Notes under the pieces: model-generated | Databases searched by the model: none | What the model saw: only the letters and a program-made list of their open reading frames with translations | What the model was told of the DNA's origin: nothing | In this document: positions 22,898 through 36,400 of the stretch, in pieces | How positions within the stretch are numbered: the stretch's first letter is position 1 | Layout of the letters: each line of letters starts with the position of its first letter | NCBI GenBank assembly: GCA_037576195.1 | Contig: CM075103.1 | Span: 27,116,723-27,180,722 of the forward strand | Reading direction: 5' to 3' | Source of the DNA: Phytoseiulus persimilis | Taxonomy: Eukaryota > Arthropoda > Arachnida > Mesostigmata > Phytoseiidae | DNA length: 64,000 bases | Made by a program: the position numbers and the translations under genes

Positions 22898-24324
22898 GTA
22901 AGCCCTGCCTCCTCTGCTCGAGCCAAGCGTTCTCCGTTCCCATGAAGTCGGGGCGCGCAGCGCACTCACACACAGACACCCTGCAGTGTACAATATGGAC
23001 TAGTCTGGCTTCGAGGGGAGCAGGGGATTACAACAACGATGGATATGAAGTTGCACGCCCAAGAATTGGGCTACGAAGCTATCCAACCCGCCCGTCCGCC
23101 TGCTTGGTTTGCTCGTTCGTTCATTCGTTCGCTCGCCCGGCCACCTATATGCTGCAAACATGCTGCTCGCCGCCGGCTCCGAAGCCTCTACTCAACGCTA
23201 GTGAGAGGAGCAATATTGTAATAGATAATGCGAGGAAGACACTCTGAAATCAACTTCGATTTGAGCCGATGAGACTCCTGCCGGGGACGGAGATTTTGCA
23301 AGCGCGACTGATCCATCACAACTTCTCATATATGAGCTCAGTTTCCAGGTCGACTGTCCGATTCCACTGATCGATGCATTCCTCGATGATTCCCCTCGTT
23401 GACTGAGTTCACAGCATCGGTATATTGGGGATGTCTGTTGACTTTGGTCGTTTCCATCTCAATTTTGACATCTCACGGAACATATGGGCGAATAATGGGC
23501 TTTCTCGATGGAGGAGGCGCGATTCTTCCGCGAACTGGGCAGCCACCCGATTTTTCACCTCTGCGAAACCGGAGGAAAGCCTGGGGCAGGCGGGGGCTGC
23601 GGCGGAATTTTTGCGTGAACGATGCCATCGTTCCAGGAGCTCCAACCGTGTTGGGTGGATCCCTCAAACGCTGAGATCGCGGCATTTACCAGTCTACCGT
23701 ACAGTTCCACTTTGTTCCAGAAGCTACAAAACTCGACACCCTACTGATCCAGCTAAATACGCCAAGTCAGAGCATGCAAATTCAAAAGGCATGACGAAAG
23801 GTCCGACCGTGGTAGATGGAAGGAGGGACAATGACCCGGCTCCAACATGCAAGACATGGCGTGTGGATAATCGAATGATTGCGCGCGCGGAACGTCTTGA
23901 ATAGGAGCGATCATATGCACGCATATTCCTGATAGTTTCCTGAATATTGGGCGGGGTTCTGCCTTTTCCCCGGATTTCCTTTCAGTGCTCCGGAGTTCTC
24001 ACGGACTGTCCGAACTCCTATTGGATCAAGTTCCGCGTGAGGAGGTTCTCGTCGATGATGACTCCAATATATTCCCAGCCGCCTGAACGATGGATCGGAG
24101 AACGGTCAATCGAACAGAAACGGCGGGCAATACCGTTTGTCTGCAGAGGGAAAACTCCATCTGACGAATCTTCGTCGCGGAACCGAGGGCCCGCAGCGCA
24201 CATCGCCCCATGTCCATCTCTTGGCAAACAACAGTTCTGCGAAGCGTGTTGCGGGGTTCGAGGTTAGAGTGTCGATTTCCTGAAGAGGGCACAGAATATC
24301 CCGCCATCAGTCTAATCTAGCCGC

Positions 24325-24369
24325 GTGGAAATCAGTCCGATGGAAATCAGTCTCATGGAAGTCGTTCTC
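24325..24369. repeat. 15-bp tandem repeat, three diverged units
   Basis: Three consecutive 15-base units read gtggaaatcagtccg, atggaaatcagtctc and atggaagtcgttctc. The first two differ at four positions and the third has drifted further. It is too short to suggest a function. Confidence 0.6.
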
Positions 24370-26454
24370 TCAAATTGACGCAACACGCGAGTGGCGTCTG
24401 AAGATCGTGTCGCCGAACTTTTCGAAGATCGATTGCTGTCAAAGATGATGCCCGGTCCCCTTCCGCAAGCGGTCGATCATTTTCAGACTCAGTCCGATCG
24501 GCATTCTTCCCCAGAATATTTCTGATGGGGAACGGGGAGCGACACACTCCTCAGAGGAGCTAAGCTGATCAGAAGCGGTTTCAGTCCGGAATCGTAAAAG
24601 ATCGAAATCCCGACAACTCGTTTCTTGCGCTGCTCCTCCTCTCTAATTCGAGGCTCGCTCAAAACGAGCGAAAGTAAGATTTGCGCTGGAGGATCTCGCG
24701 GGCTTTGGAGCGACTCCTGGTGGCGAACGCACTTGTTCGCGTATCCATGAGCTCCTTCTTCCACGGCGGCTGCGCTCAATTTTCGTCTCCAATACGAGTT
24801 GGGGATGAACCCTGTCTGAGGCCGAGACCCGAGGCTCTCCGACGAAAGCAGTAATGCGATCTGTTCCTGAAACAAAACCAGTAGAGAAAGGTAGGTTTGC
24901 TCGCTGACGGGGCCGTAGGTTCAGTTTCGGTGATTCGGCAGATTTTTGGAGGGGCCGTGCTGTTTCGTTGTGACGGCGAGCGTCTTGTGTCGCCGATTTC
25001 TGTCTGTTCTCTGTGGCTTGTATGTATGTGATGTTTAATTTGTTGTCCTCACAGCAGGGTCTACAGGGGCGCAGATTAGGGAGAGACATCGTCGATTCTT
25101 TCAAGCGACAGTTTGACCACAGTTAACCAAGCTGCCGTCTCGCCGACTGGCTCGAAGTTCGACTACGAAGCCGGCCGGCGACGACGACGAAAACAACGAG
25201 ATGCTATTTAAGTAGGTTAGCGGATCTTGGATTGAAGAGGAGGAGGCCGGAGGATCGCGCTGAAGACCTTCACTCTCCTAGCCTGCAAAATCATAGCTGC
25301 TTTCTTCGCTGACGCTTTCAAGTTGTCGTTGTTGGCGTCGCGGCCGCAGTTGCCGTCGATTTTGTTGTAGATGTCAGTGTCTTCCTTTTCGTCCAACCGA
25401 AGTCAGGAATGTATTGCCCGCTGTGCGTTGTCAAGTTATTGATCACTATGATGTCTTATCTCAACTCTGATAGCTTATCTGCCGTAGTTGAGCTTCAACA
25501 TGGGAAGCAGGCGAATGAACACCAGTCACTGCGTAAGAACCGTTAACAATAGGCATCGATTATTCACAGAGTCCCAGGTTCAAAAGTCCTCCGTCGATTT
25601 CCTCCGATGGAATCCACGACGGCCCCTCATCTAACCCGATCAGAGCTCGGATCGATTTCCATCACAGTTCCGCATTGATACAACGTCGTGTTCACCCCAA
25701 ATCTGACGCCGACAAACGACATCCGAGTCAAACTTGGAATTGAAATTGTGCTTATCTACAGGAGTTTCATGCCGGTCGTGGATGCCCCTTACGAGACACA
25801 CCGATTCAAATGAAGAGTCTGTAATCGAGATGTCCCGGATCCAAGCTCAAATCCAGAGAGCTTGGGAATATATCTACGGAACCTCATTCCCTCGGGAATG
25901 CTTGCGAATAATGCAAACCAGGGGATAATGTGAGGATTCTGCAAATCGAAGAGGATCATTCCGTTCGTTGCGGAGTTTGGTCGATCAAATGTTGGCATTC
26001 GACATCTGAAGTTCCACTATTCTCATCACTGAGCACCCCTGGAGTGAGAATAGGCAGCCGGCCCATCAGAGGCCTGAAATCTATGAGGATTTGAGTATGG
26101 TGTGGAATCCGCGTCAACTACAAATCTCCTGCATCCACATGCGGAAATTCAGACAAAAATTCTGATAGACGAGTCTCGGTGAGACAGCGACATAAATTAT
26201 CATCAGCCTGCGACGCATGGACTGTTTTCATTGGGCCGTCGTCAACCTCAATGGAGCTGTTTGTGTAGACTGTTAGAAGTGAGCGAGTGCATCTTTGTCA
26301 CCTGTTCCCCAGCGCAATGTTTTCATTCAGGCTTCGCTGACTTATAAGGTTGATACAGTGTTGCCGGGAGATCAACGGCAGAGATCAGGCTGAACCGCTC
26401 GCGGGTTTTCTTTCGCCTTCAGCGAGCGGGTCATTCATTCAGTCAGCGCGCGGG

Positions 26455-26518
26455 CAGACGAGCGGGTGGCGGGCGAGCGAGCGAGCGAACTGGCAAGTGA
26501 GTGCGTGAGTAAGTAAGT
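26455..26518. repeat. GAGC/AAGT tetranucleotide-rich stretch
   Basis: A run of imperfect cgag/gcga units is followed directly by gtga/gtaa-type units (gtgagtgcgtgagtaagtaagtga). It lies just downstream of a cattcagtcag stretch. The gtgagt inside could mimic or be a splice donor of a non-coding exon, but nothing else supports a transcript. Confidence 0.4.
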
Positions 26519-29500
26519 GAAGAATCAAGCCACCGAGCTCGGTTTCTCAATGCCAAGCTCTTTTATTGAGTATATATCACCAGGACCCGCGCACCTGCAA
26601 CACATTGTCGGCACACATCGCACCCCGACGGGCAAAAATTAAGCTGACTCAGAAGCTATTGAAAAGTTATCCTCACTCAAAGTCGACGGATGCCTGGCGC
26701 GTGGTTCAGCTGGCGCGCCAAGAAATTCGCTTGAACGAAAACTTCGGAAGCTCGCAAGTGCCGCGATAGAAGCGCGTTGGGTTCGCTCCACGCCCTCGAA
26801 CTCAAACCGACGGTGATTAGCTCTGCGGTACTTGAATCCCATCACCGGGGCGATCGTGCTTCCAGAAACTCTATGTTACTGATGTTGCAACGCTCCCCCA
26901 GATCCCCAACCGCCGGCCCCTGCGTCTCCGAAGCGACGTACTGGATGTCGGCATGCGGGTTGATTCCAGCCGAGCCGAGGTTCCACGCGGTCGAGCCCGG
27001 GTTCGCGTACGTAAGCCTCGATGAATGACTCGGTCTGTCAATGAAGCGAGTGTTGTCGCCTTCCGAACGTCTGACTCAGTCCGACTGAGCGAATTGAATC
27101 AACAAGTCGATCGTTCACGGATCGCCCCTTTGTTCGAAGTCCCAGTTCCATCTTCAGCTATTTAAGCATGAAGATGATCGAAACGCCAAGTTCGCTTGGG
27201 AAGGCCAAACAGCCTCGATCTAAGCCTCATGGGTTCCATCACGGTTCGATTTCTTCCCTTTGATGGTTTACAAGCGCTGATCGATCGGCATTGAACTCAC
27301 TCCCGACGACTTGTCAGAATGGCTCGGCCCGCGAGATGTATTGGCTCGCGAGCGGCTCAAATGATTTTGCATATTTTCACTCGAGATCACAAACGACTAA
27401 ATTTCCGCTGTTTTCCTCCGAGCATCGGTAATGAATTTTGTTCTTCACGCTACAACAGTTGACTAGGCGACCGCGACGCCATTTTTTTGGAGCTAACGAG
27501 CACTTTGATGGATGACCTCATTCAAAAATCGAAAGTCGGCGATCAAAAATCAAAGTCCGTAGAGTTTCCCAGATCGGAACTTCGCACCCTCTGTCCGATG
27601 ACCATCGTTTTCCCGTTTCCGGTTGGATCAGGCAGACTTTCGAGCTGTCCTGATTCGGCTCCCCAATAAATCTATCAGAGCGCCCAGGAGAATGTGGTGT
27701 CCTGTCGGCAGATGAAAAAGAGCAAGGAATCCCGAACTAAACGGTACATCAAACAGTGATATTGGCGCTGTCGAGAAGTCGTCCCCTAATCTGATCAAGA
27801 GGGAAACAACTCTTTCATAGGCTAATTCGATTTCGGTCCGGCGACCGACGACTCGTATAAATCGAATATTGTTTCTGTAGTGCATCAATAGAGCGTGAAG
27901 TTCGAACCCTCCATCGTTGCGACACACTTCATGTCTTCGACTGGCTCCTCTCCGGGGCCGAACTCTCCATCCTCCGGGGAACGTTCCTTCGCAGAAGGTT
28001 TCGAAAGGATCCAAATTCCTGTTGTAGCCGGTCGAGATTTTCTCTCGCATCACATTTCGCCGGGATTGGATGACCAAGCGAGATATTCGGAGTTGTTCAA
28101 GACCGAGATCGCCATCCAACCCAGAATGGATGGACGGAGTCTAGAAGCTGAAACTTCACTCGAGTGCACAGTTCTCTCCAGTTCTTGTGTTCGTCTGCGC
28201 TCGTGAAGCGGAGTTTAGCAGGGTCACTTGCACGAGCGACCGAAGTGACTGCTGCAGCCCGAGCAACCGAGGCGACCTCAGCGGGGTTCTCTCAGAAAAC
28301 AATGGAAGGGACGCCACGAAGAGCTTGCTTTCTTGCTCGTCCGCTCGTCCTTCCGCTTACTAACTCGAACGCTAACGGCGCAACTAATCAGTGGCAGAGA
28401 CAGCAGTTTGGCGCAGATGGGAAAAAATGTTTTCGAGCGAGTGTTGGAAACTACTACTGTGAGATGCACGGCTGTCCTCGACAAAGGATGCCCCTGCAGC
28501 CGCGAGTACCACGACAGCTGCAGCAGGGCATGAGGAGAAGCGGCTCCTTTAGCTGCAGAAGCAACATCACCAACAATGGAGGGAAGAAGCGCGCAAAGAA
28601 CGCTGCTAGAACAATGGTGAGCACGCAGAGGACGGACGGAGACGAAGCCTGTTGGGCGAGCCGCTCCGCCCCATGTGCAGGATGTACGACGTTCCGAAGA
28701 CTCCAAAGTAGCCGTTGTGCTTCCCCGGCGAGCTGTCTGCAGAGAAGCCCTTCCGTGCGGGTGGGGTGTGCATGCCGAGCATGACGACGAGTCTCGAGCT
28801 CGGTGCCGAGAGCCAACCTCCAAGGTCCCGCAACGGTTTTTGACGGGAAGGTCTCCGAGCGAGAGCTTCAGCAGCAGGTTGACGGTTATGTGCGTGGCGT
28901 CGACTGATAGCCGAAGAACACTCTCGGGGCCACGGCCGTTGCAAGGAGATCATGCAAGCGCAGCAGGAAGTCGGGTCTGGCGATAATTTATTCGTTTTTA
29001 CCCGACCAACCGACGGCGGCAGTGGCGTTGTGGTTCTTCTTCGACTCCTCGTCCGTCCGTTCGTTCGTTTGTAAGCTTCGTTCTCTGCCGAGTTTCTCTT
29101 TAGCTCCCGGCGGCCTCGCTCTCACTATCCTCTTTTTCCCTATTACACTCAGCTGCTATTGAATGAGAAAGATTTTTTAATTAAGACAAAAGCTCCACCC
29201 AGCGCCAGCTAGCCCCCACGCCTGACAGCTCCCCTCACAGAGTCACCCGCCTCCGCGTCCTCAGATATTGAATTCGAGCGATCCGTGGCCATCTAACCCA
29301 AGAACCACACGAGGGGTAAACTATGCTCCCATAAGGTGTCCGAGCATTTCGATGCCCCCTCCCCCCCAAAATCGCTGAGTTCAACCTAAAGTCTCGCATG
29401 GCCGCGACGGGGAGAGATGGTGTCCGAGTCGAACTCCTTCACTCTTTGTCGCCGTGTCTTTTGCGCTGCCTGGGCCGTCCAGCTAGTTGTTCCAGCCCCA

Positions 29501-30400
29501 GACCGGGCTCGTGCGCTGGAATTCGGTTGGCCTCTGTAATCAGGGCCCCGGAGAGACGTCTGTATCGAAAACACGTTTTTTACATAGTGCGAGAATCCGT
29601 AGGAAGTCCCGCGTCATCTTCCATTTCGGGCTTCAAGTGGAAGTTACGATCAATCTATACCTATCCGAGCGCTCCGTCGTTTTCGTTCGCATCTCGAGAG
29701 TGTTTTCATGTGTGAAGTCTAGGGGGTCAGGTGATTTTTCGAAAGTATTCCATTGCCTGAGATTGATCCATGGCCATGGGGAGATAATTTCGAGAAGTCG
29801 GCCACACTTCCAGGCTCTATTCATGATCTACCTTCATCGAGTTCTTGTGATGGAATGATTCAAAGTTAATGACCACAACAGGGTGACATTAGGATGCTCG
29901 GGGTGAGTCAAGTGGGAGGCACAAGTCAGACGTAGGAGTCTGTCTCCCAGGAATATAAGTATGATCAGAATCGTCGAGGAGGATCGTTCGCTGTATCGAA
30001 TCTCCTTCATATCGATATCAGTCCCTTAGCGCCCGACAGCGGGAAATCCTAGCTCGTTGCTTCCACAACTCCGGTGCAGTACTTGACAACTCATCTGAAT
30101 AGGAACTGCTGAAAAAAATCTAGCAACCGAGATTTCGTTATGGAACGACCCCCGTCGACGAGGAGGGCCGCGACAGACGGCTCAGATGGACGGTCCGCCA
30201 CCGAGTTGAAGTCGCCAAGGATAAGATTCTCCAGATAGAGTGGACATCAAAGACCGGTGATGAAGACGATGTCGTCGAGCTAATGGCCCTCCGAACGCCT
30301 GTCTCCCAGCCAGCAGAAATGGTGTTGGTGGAGGATCGTTCCTCTTTCAGCAGCTGCTTCTGCCCTGCGTTGTCATCGTCTCCAAAGCTTAAAAGATACC

Positions 30401-30418
30401 GAGAGAGAGAGAGAGAGG
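30401..30418. repeat. (GA)n microsatellite
   Basis: Eight consecutive GA units, grading into a G-run. Simple sequence repeat; no further meaning can be read. Confidence 0.85.
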
Positions 30419-33400
30419 GGGGGAGAAAGTTAGAAACTCCTCCGCTCGGGAAGACGGAGTCTTCGCCGAGCTGGACGTCGACTAACTGCACGGTCGGTTG
30501 GCGGCCAGCGCTGACTGGCGAAGAAAGAAGAGGCTTTTTGCGCTGTCAGTGACAACGACGGCGGCAGCCACGGCTTTATAATGATTCTCTCATTGAACGA
30601 TGCTCCTTTAGCTCGGCCTCTGTCGCACACAAAATCTCTGAAATTAATTTCTCAAACGCTTCAGACACGCCCGTTAGCCCCTGTGGCCGCAACTCACAGC
30701 TACCCTTAACCATCGCTCTTGGCAAAGAAGCAGTGGTCATCTTTGAGGATCGCGAGAATGGCTCCACCACGGAGCGGGTAATCTTTCGGCTCCGAGTGGC
30801 TGGACCGGAACCCTGGATTCGATCAGGGAACGGCCACGCTAGACGACGCGCGCGGCCTTCTGCCGCGAGTTCCCTGATCCGTTCAGGGCGAGCTGATCTG
30901 AGAACAAGCGAACTGGAGGCTCAATGAGGGATCCGAAAGTGAGCCCACGCACTTCCCAGATGTAGTCTCTAAGGGAAACGGAAATTACTTGCCTCCTCCG
31001 CTTTCGATCTTTCCTCTCCTGCTGCTGTCGTCTCCCCTCCACTACTTCTTGTCGACTCTGCTTTTCCTACTTCTCGTTGTGCCTCCGATGTGTTTCAATA
31101 TATCTGGTATAGTGCTGCTGCTCCTCCGGTTGCTGTTCTTTGTTTAATATATTTTGCATCACGACTTATTACATCGGAAGGCACAGTGGCAGTACCGGCG
31201 GCGGCACCGACAGCGATCTGCAGCGACATGACTCGATTGATGTTCGGATGTATTGAACTAGGTTACTGGAAATCGAGAAGGAAGACGAAGTTACCTTCAC
31301 ATGAGGTTATCTTACGAGCCTCATCGCAACCTGGACAGAGCGACATCTTGCTGACCCTACTGCGTGGTGATCGCGATCATCCTTCGCTCATGGATTCAAC
31401 AGGTTCAGATCTCAAGATCAACTGGAGAGAAAAATCATTGGAGAATCAGAAAAAAAAAATCAGATCTCCCGGGGCCGATATCTTTGTTTTGCGATCGCCT
31501 AACTGCTGATTTTTTTCTGTTGAAACCGGTCATTTCCTGACAAACTCGGGAGTGCATTTTCCTGGCCTCCAGTACCTGGGGCGCTTCTGCATCCGACCTA
31601 AACTTTCTAGAGTTCTGAGGCGCGTCGGAACAAAAGCTAAAATTCCGAGGATCGTCGGCGGAGCCTGACGGATGTATTGGGGCGGCAGGAGGTTCCCGCG
31701 CGCCCCTAAGGGCAAAAAGCATATTCCTGCGACTAGCGTCCGGGATTCACCATGGATTCCATCATCAGGCGCTCCTCGGCAGGATTCGCTGAGACGCAGT
31801 GCTCTGATAGGAGCTCACACGCATTAGTTTCTCTGGAACGGATAGAGTCCTGCGCGGATCACTTATTTTCGAGGCAGCGACCACCGAACTTCCTCTCTTC
31901 TGACGATGGCTCCTCTGCGCAGCCATTCTCAACTGAATATTGCGCCGGATCGCGATATTTCCTGCGAGTCGATTGTGTTTGTTAACTTTGACGCTCCTGG
32001 CTCACACGAGTGAGTGAGTGGATGCGGTTGCGGAGAATGGATTTGTTCGAATGACACTGGACTCGATTCAGGGAATCCGGATCTGTCACGGTGAGCAGTA
32101 GAGGGCCATCGTCGAATTGGCCGATCGGTGGGCCTGCCTCAGCGCTGTGTCTCGCGGCCGGCCGAAGCGACGACCATCGCACTGGGTGAATTTTCTCCTT
32201 TTGATTTCGAGCGTCCGACGTCGCCGACGAGTTCGCTGACGCTTTATTCCCGCACGCTCGTTGTTATTATGGCCGGCGATCCGACTGGCTGGCTGCATGG
32301 CTCGCTCGATAGCCGCGGATTCGTCGATGCTCAGTTGCCAAAGCAAAACGCTGCATCGGATCGAGAGAGTCGTGATCGCGGATCCGACGAACGGGCTGTC
32401 GGTCGTGATGTTCGGGCGGTCTGTGTTGCTCGATGCTTTCATAATTTGTTCGCTGCCGAAGCTGCCGCCGCCGCTGCGAGTCACTTCGTGTCGACGGACG
32501 AAGGAAGGAACGAGCGAGCCAACCAACCGCCGAGCGAACAAGCGAGAAATTCCGAGTTTGAGCCGAAACAGGACTCAAGATGAGGACGTATCCTCACTGT
32601 TCCGTGGGGATTCGGCGTTACGGAGCTGAGAGACGCCTCCGTTGAGGTGAGCCTCGGTCCTCCGCCCGGTCGAAATTTTTCGAGTTTGCATGAGAATAAA
32701 GTCGATTCATCCATCGATGACGGAGCTGATACCTAGTTCCGGCATCGTTGCCTTCTTCCAATCTCCCACAATGGGCTTTCTGAGTTTGTCGCGCAGGAGG
32801 TACTAACCGAGCTTCAATCGGCCACCTGTACTAGAGGTTTCTAGGCCTGAGTAATATTCTCTCGAATATTTGGCAGGAATACGGCCTACGAGTTCGGTTT
32901 CTCCGAGCTAACGGCTATCGTCGTTTCTTCCACACGTAGGATAGTAGGCAGAGATCACGTAGGCGGAGCCGAGATCCGAAGTGGCAAGTTCCCCAGAATC
33001 GAATCCTCCAGGGAAACTTGAAAGACTGTGCTCGGATAGGTTCCTGGCTCCAAGAAATCCTGAAAATCGCATTCTGCGGGACGAATATTCCCTGCCGAGC
33101 ACCGGCAAGACGTGGATCTGCCCTGCGGGGATGTCAGTGCATGCGGAGGACGCGGGCCAGCGTGAAAAAACCAAGTTGTGCGTCTCAAAATCTTGGAGTA
33201 AACATCCCTCAGATTTCCATTACCTAATCGAGAAACAGGAGGAGCTTGTCGAGACTCTCGGCTTGATGGAGCCGCTACTCAAAAGCGAGAGGAAGGCTAG
33301 GCTCAGAGTCAGTTCAGAACTATTGGACACATATTGCGATTTCCAATATCTCCCAAAATCAAGTTGAATGAGACATTCGGTACTTCGTTCACGACTGGCA

Positions 33401-36400
33401 TGACTTGCTCGTTGGTGCTTCCAGGTGAAACATTTGCCGGAAATTTTCGTTCAGGCTGAATCACGTGCTCAAGCCATGAATACCTGGCCAAAACCCTGGC
33501 GCCGTTCATCAATTTTTCCGTCCCATCCAATCTCCTGACAGTGCTATCGTGAGGAACTATCGGAACTCCATTTTGCCCAGATTAGCTCTGCGAATTCGGC
33601 CACGTCGCTTCTGGTGGGAATTTCAGACATGTTCGGAAGTCACGAATAATTTTGGTTGCTAAAAATCTGAATATCTGGAATCCCAAACACACAAGGAAGC
33701 ATATCAAGCGCATAGACGTTGGCACGCGTCATCCCCCCACGACTGTTGACGTAGTCGCTGCCTGGTTATGTTCGACTGTCGGTGATTGGATCAGAACGTA
33801 CGTTGTTTGTAAAGGTAACATTAGGTAACACAGTTTATTGTCACAGCGGTTGCTGCGAACCGGCCGCTCGGTGGGGCTGGATGTAGTGTCGTGGATGAAT
33901 GAAATTTTATTAGATGCTTGCTCCGGATTGTAGCGAATCCGTATCGCGTCCGAGTAATTCGTCGTCGACAATCGTACGTTCGATTCAATGTCTCCGCATT
34001 TCTCCCTCGTAAATTAGTCCGAAATCGCTGACTGACCATTCACTAGCGGCTGAGATGTCTCTGGACGCCCAGAGACAGTTCGCGACCGACGCGCGAGCCC
34101 GCCGTTCCGGGACTGATCGTTTCTCTGTGCCGCGCCGCTGTTCATCTTGCTTTAGAACGCTTTTACGTCCATTGAACGCTTGCGTGAGGAACTACGTTGA
34201 GCCGTGATTGACGTGGCTGCTGCAGAAGATCTTGAAGATCGTCGCGGACCGAGAGAGGAATTCGGTGCAAAGCCACGCGTTCCACATTGCATTTAGTCAC
34301 CGGCGAACACCGAGATTCGGGGACAATCATGACCGGCAGCGAGTCAAGAGCAGTTCTCCATCAGAACTTAGCTTTCAACGGAATCTGGTTCCCCCCGGAG
34401 GCTTTCGCGGTGCCGAAGACGCGATATCGATCGGTTGAGAGAACTCATGGAAACGCCTTCGGTTGATCAGATCAGACGAGGGCAAGCAATCACCATTGGT
34501 ATGGATGAGCTTTCGGAGTCCTCTGTCCGTGGAATGGGACTGAACTCCGGGCACTTATTCAGGCGCCTCGAGAGCCTAGCGTACCAAGGCCCATCTGGCG
34601 GAGCTCTTATCTGGTCTAGCGGAACCACCCTCTAATACCCTTGAGGAGTTACGTTGGTTGGAATCCAGATCCTGAGCACGCTCCTGCCGGGATTGGAATC
34701 GCGCCGGAGTAAGCGATACCACCAATTCTACTACGTATCACTGCCTCCCGTCCTGAGCACAGCTTGAATACTTCATGTTAGGATCTTACGACGAACTATA
34801 CTGACACAAGTCTGAATTTTCAAGACTCTCCGGAACTCGAACCTCAGCACCGTTGAAGCCAAAGTGGGAGGCTAAGGTTGAGCCAACTCATTCGACGGAG
34901 ATGACTAAGCACACATCTGTCCTCATGTGTACTTTCACAATCGACCGATGATTGCGTTCTTCGCTCCCTCGTGGACTTCGAGACGGCACAGAAGATCGTC
35001 CTGTTCCATCGTCCCTTCGTACAGCCCAAAAGCCAGACAGGTTCTGACTACCACCGAGCTCGTTTTCGGAGCTCCGGTTTGCAACCTGTTCGCCGGCGTC
35101 AACTCCATTAGAGTGCTTCCCTTCTCCACAGGGTCGTTTTTTGAGAGCCTGATATTCCAGAGCGTTTGTATCACTGAGCCTGGTGGTAGGAGCCCGAGAG
35201 TTGAATAATTTTCGCCAATCAAACTGTGCATGTTGTAGAAAAGACAGACGAAAGTTTCGTACCTGACTTGATCAAATTGCATGGAAATCCGTCGTTATTC
35301 GGGGATGTATGGCTTGATTGATTGTGAATGATGGAACGTGTTCGCGAATTCGTTGGCTCCACCGATTACATTCTGTTTCGGAATCAGTCGTCTCTGATGG
35401 TGATGAACGATTGTTCCCGGAGCTGAGCTACTTCACTTTTCCAATGAGCAATAAAATCATTATCCAAGAACATGGCAGCCGCATCCGCAACCGGATCAGT
35501 AATCATAGTTCTTCCGACGTCGCGACGCTGCTGCTGTTGGAGAAGATCGCTTCTCAGATCCTGAGATTGTGCTGTGTAAATGCTCGCGTGATTAATAGAG
35601 CTGGGAATTCCTGCAGTACCGACTGTAGATCCGATGAAACGTCTTTGCACTTTCCTCTCTCCTCTCCGTGGTCAACATGTCATATTTCGGGTCAGAGGTT
35701 CCTCGCTTCTTCGGAACATTTCTTTCGTCGCTGCTGATCAATACAGAACCGCATGAATTTGGTTCGAGCGTTCCGTTGTTCTGCGTCAGCCTCCAGCAAC
35801 GTCCAGTGGATCGAGAAAAGTTCTCTCGACTCATCGGTAGCTGACCATTCCGGAGGTCAGAACGGAGATCACTGAGCGAGTTGCTCGTGTTGGAAGACCA
35901 GATCGACTCGGTCTGGGTCGGAGACCAAGTTCACGCTCTTCGTCCCGAGGCGATTGAAGTGGGCTATGGTTTGTAATATCGAGGGAGTCGAGGTGGCCTC
36001 AGCGCTCAATCATTTGATCCATATGCTCGCGTCGTGACATAACCTCACTGCGGGAGAACCTAACCTAAGAACATCACCTCGATCTTGCCTCAGACATTTA
36101 TCTACAGCGATGCGTCGATTCCGGCTCTTGTGGCCTCTCGCAGTGGGACATCCCGTGTCGTTCATGTCACAGGTATTAATCACAAACATTCGCTTAGTTA
36201 ACCTACGGAAAGTCAAAGGTCTCCGGAGGCTACGGGGGAGGCGGAACCTAATTGTGGGGCTAATTGAACAACGAGCAACCGAATACCCCGTGAGATAATC
36301 ATCGGACGCGTGAGTCCACATAATCATCGCTTGCATAAGTGGTTGCGGTGGAGGAACCGTTTCGAGTCGTGAGAAACGCTCACAATCGGCCTGTTTCTCA

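Larger units (their letters stand above)
18136..30000. other. Gene-poor region, first part
   Basis: About 12 kb without a recognisable gene. It holds scattered simple repeats (near 23100-23135 and 26450-26520), a three-unit 15-bp tandem at 24325-24369, and dense but overlapping open frames near 22250-22815, 24490-25100, 27630-28120 and 28160-28990. Near 20450-20650 both strands are open with protein-like translations. None carries a domain I can name. Confidence 0.3.

Noticed and set aside
23399..23674. Open frame beginning with a hydrophobic, signal-like stretch
   Set aside because: The first codon is TTG, not ATG, and no ATG lies upstream in frame.
28164..28990. Overlapping open frames of 100-206 codons on both strands
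   Set aside because: Five frames are open together in GC-rich DNA; translations are low-complexity (Arg, Ser, Ala) and no domain is visible.
30138..30260. Minus-strand L-G-D-F-N, like the endonuclease motif of LINE elements
   Set aside because: Only about ten residues match, a stop lies just upstream in the frame, and no reverse transcriptase or other endonuclease motif is near.
36056..36070. AACCTAACCTAA, like arthropod telomere repeats
   Set aside because: Only about two units; too short to be anything but chance.
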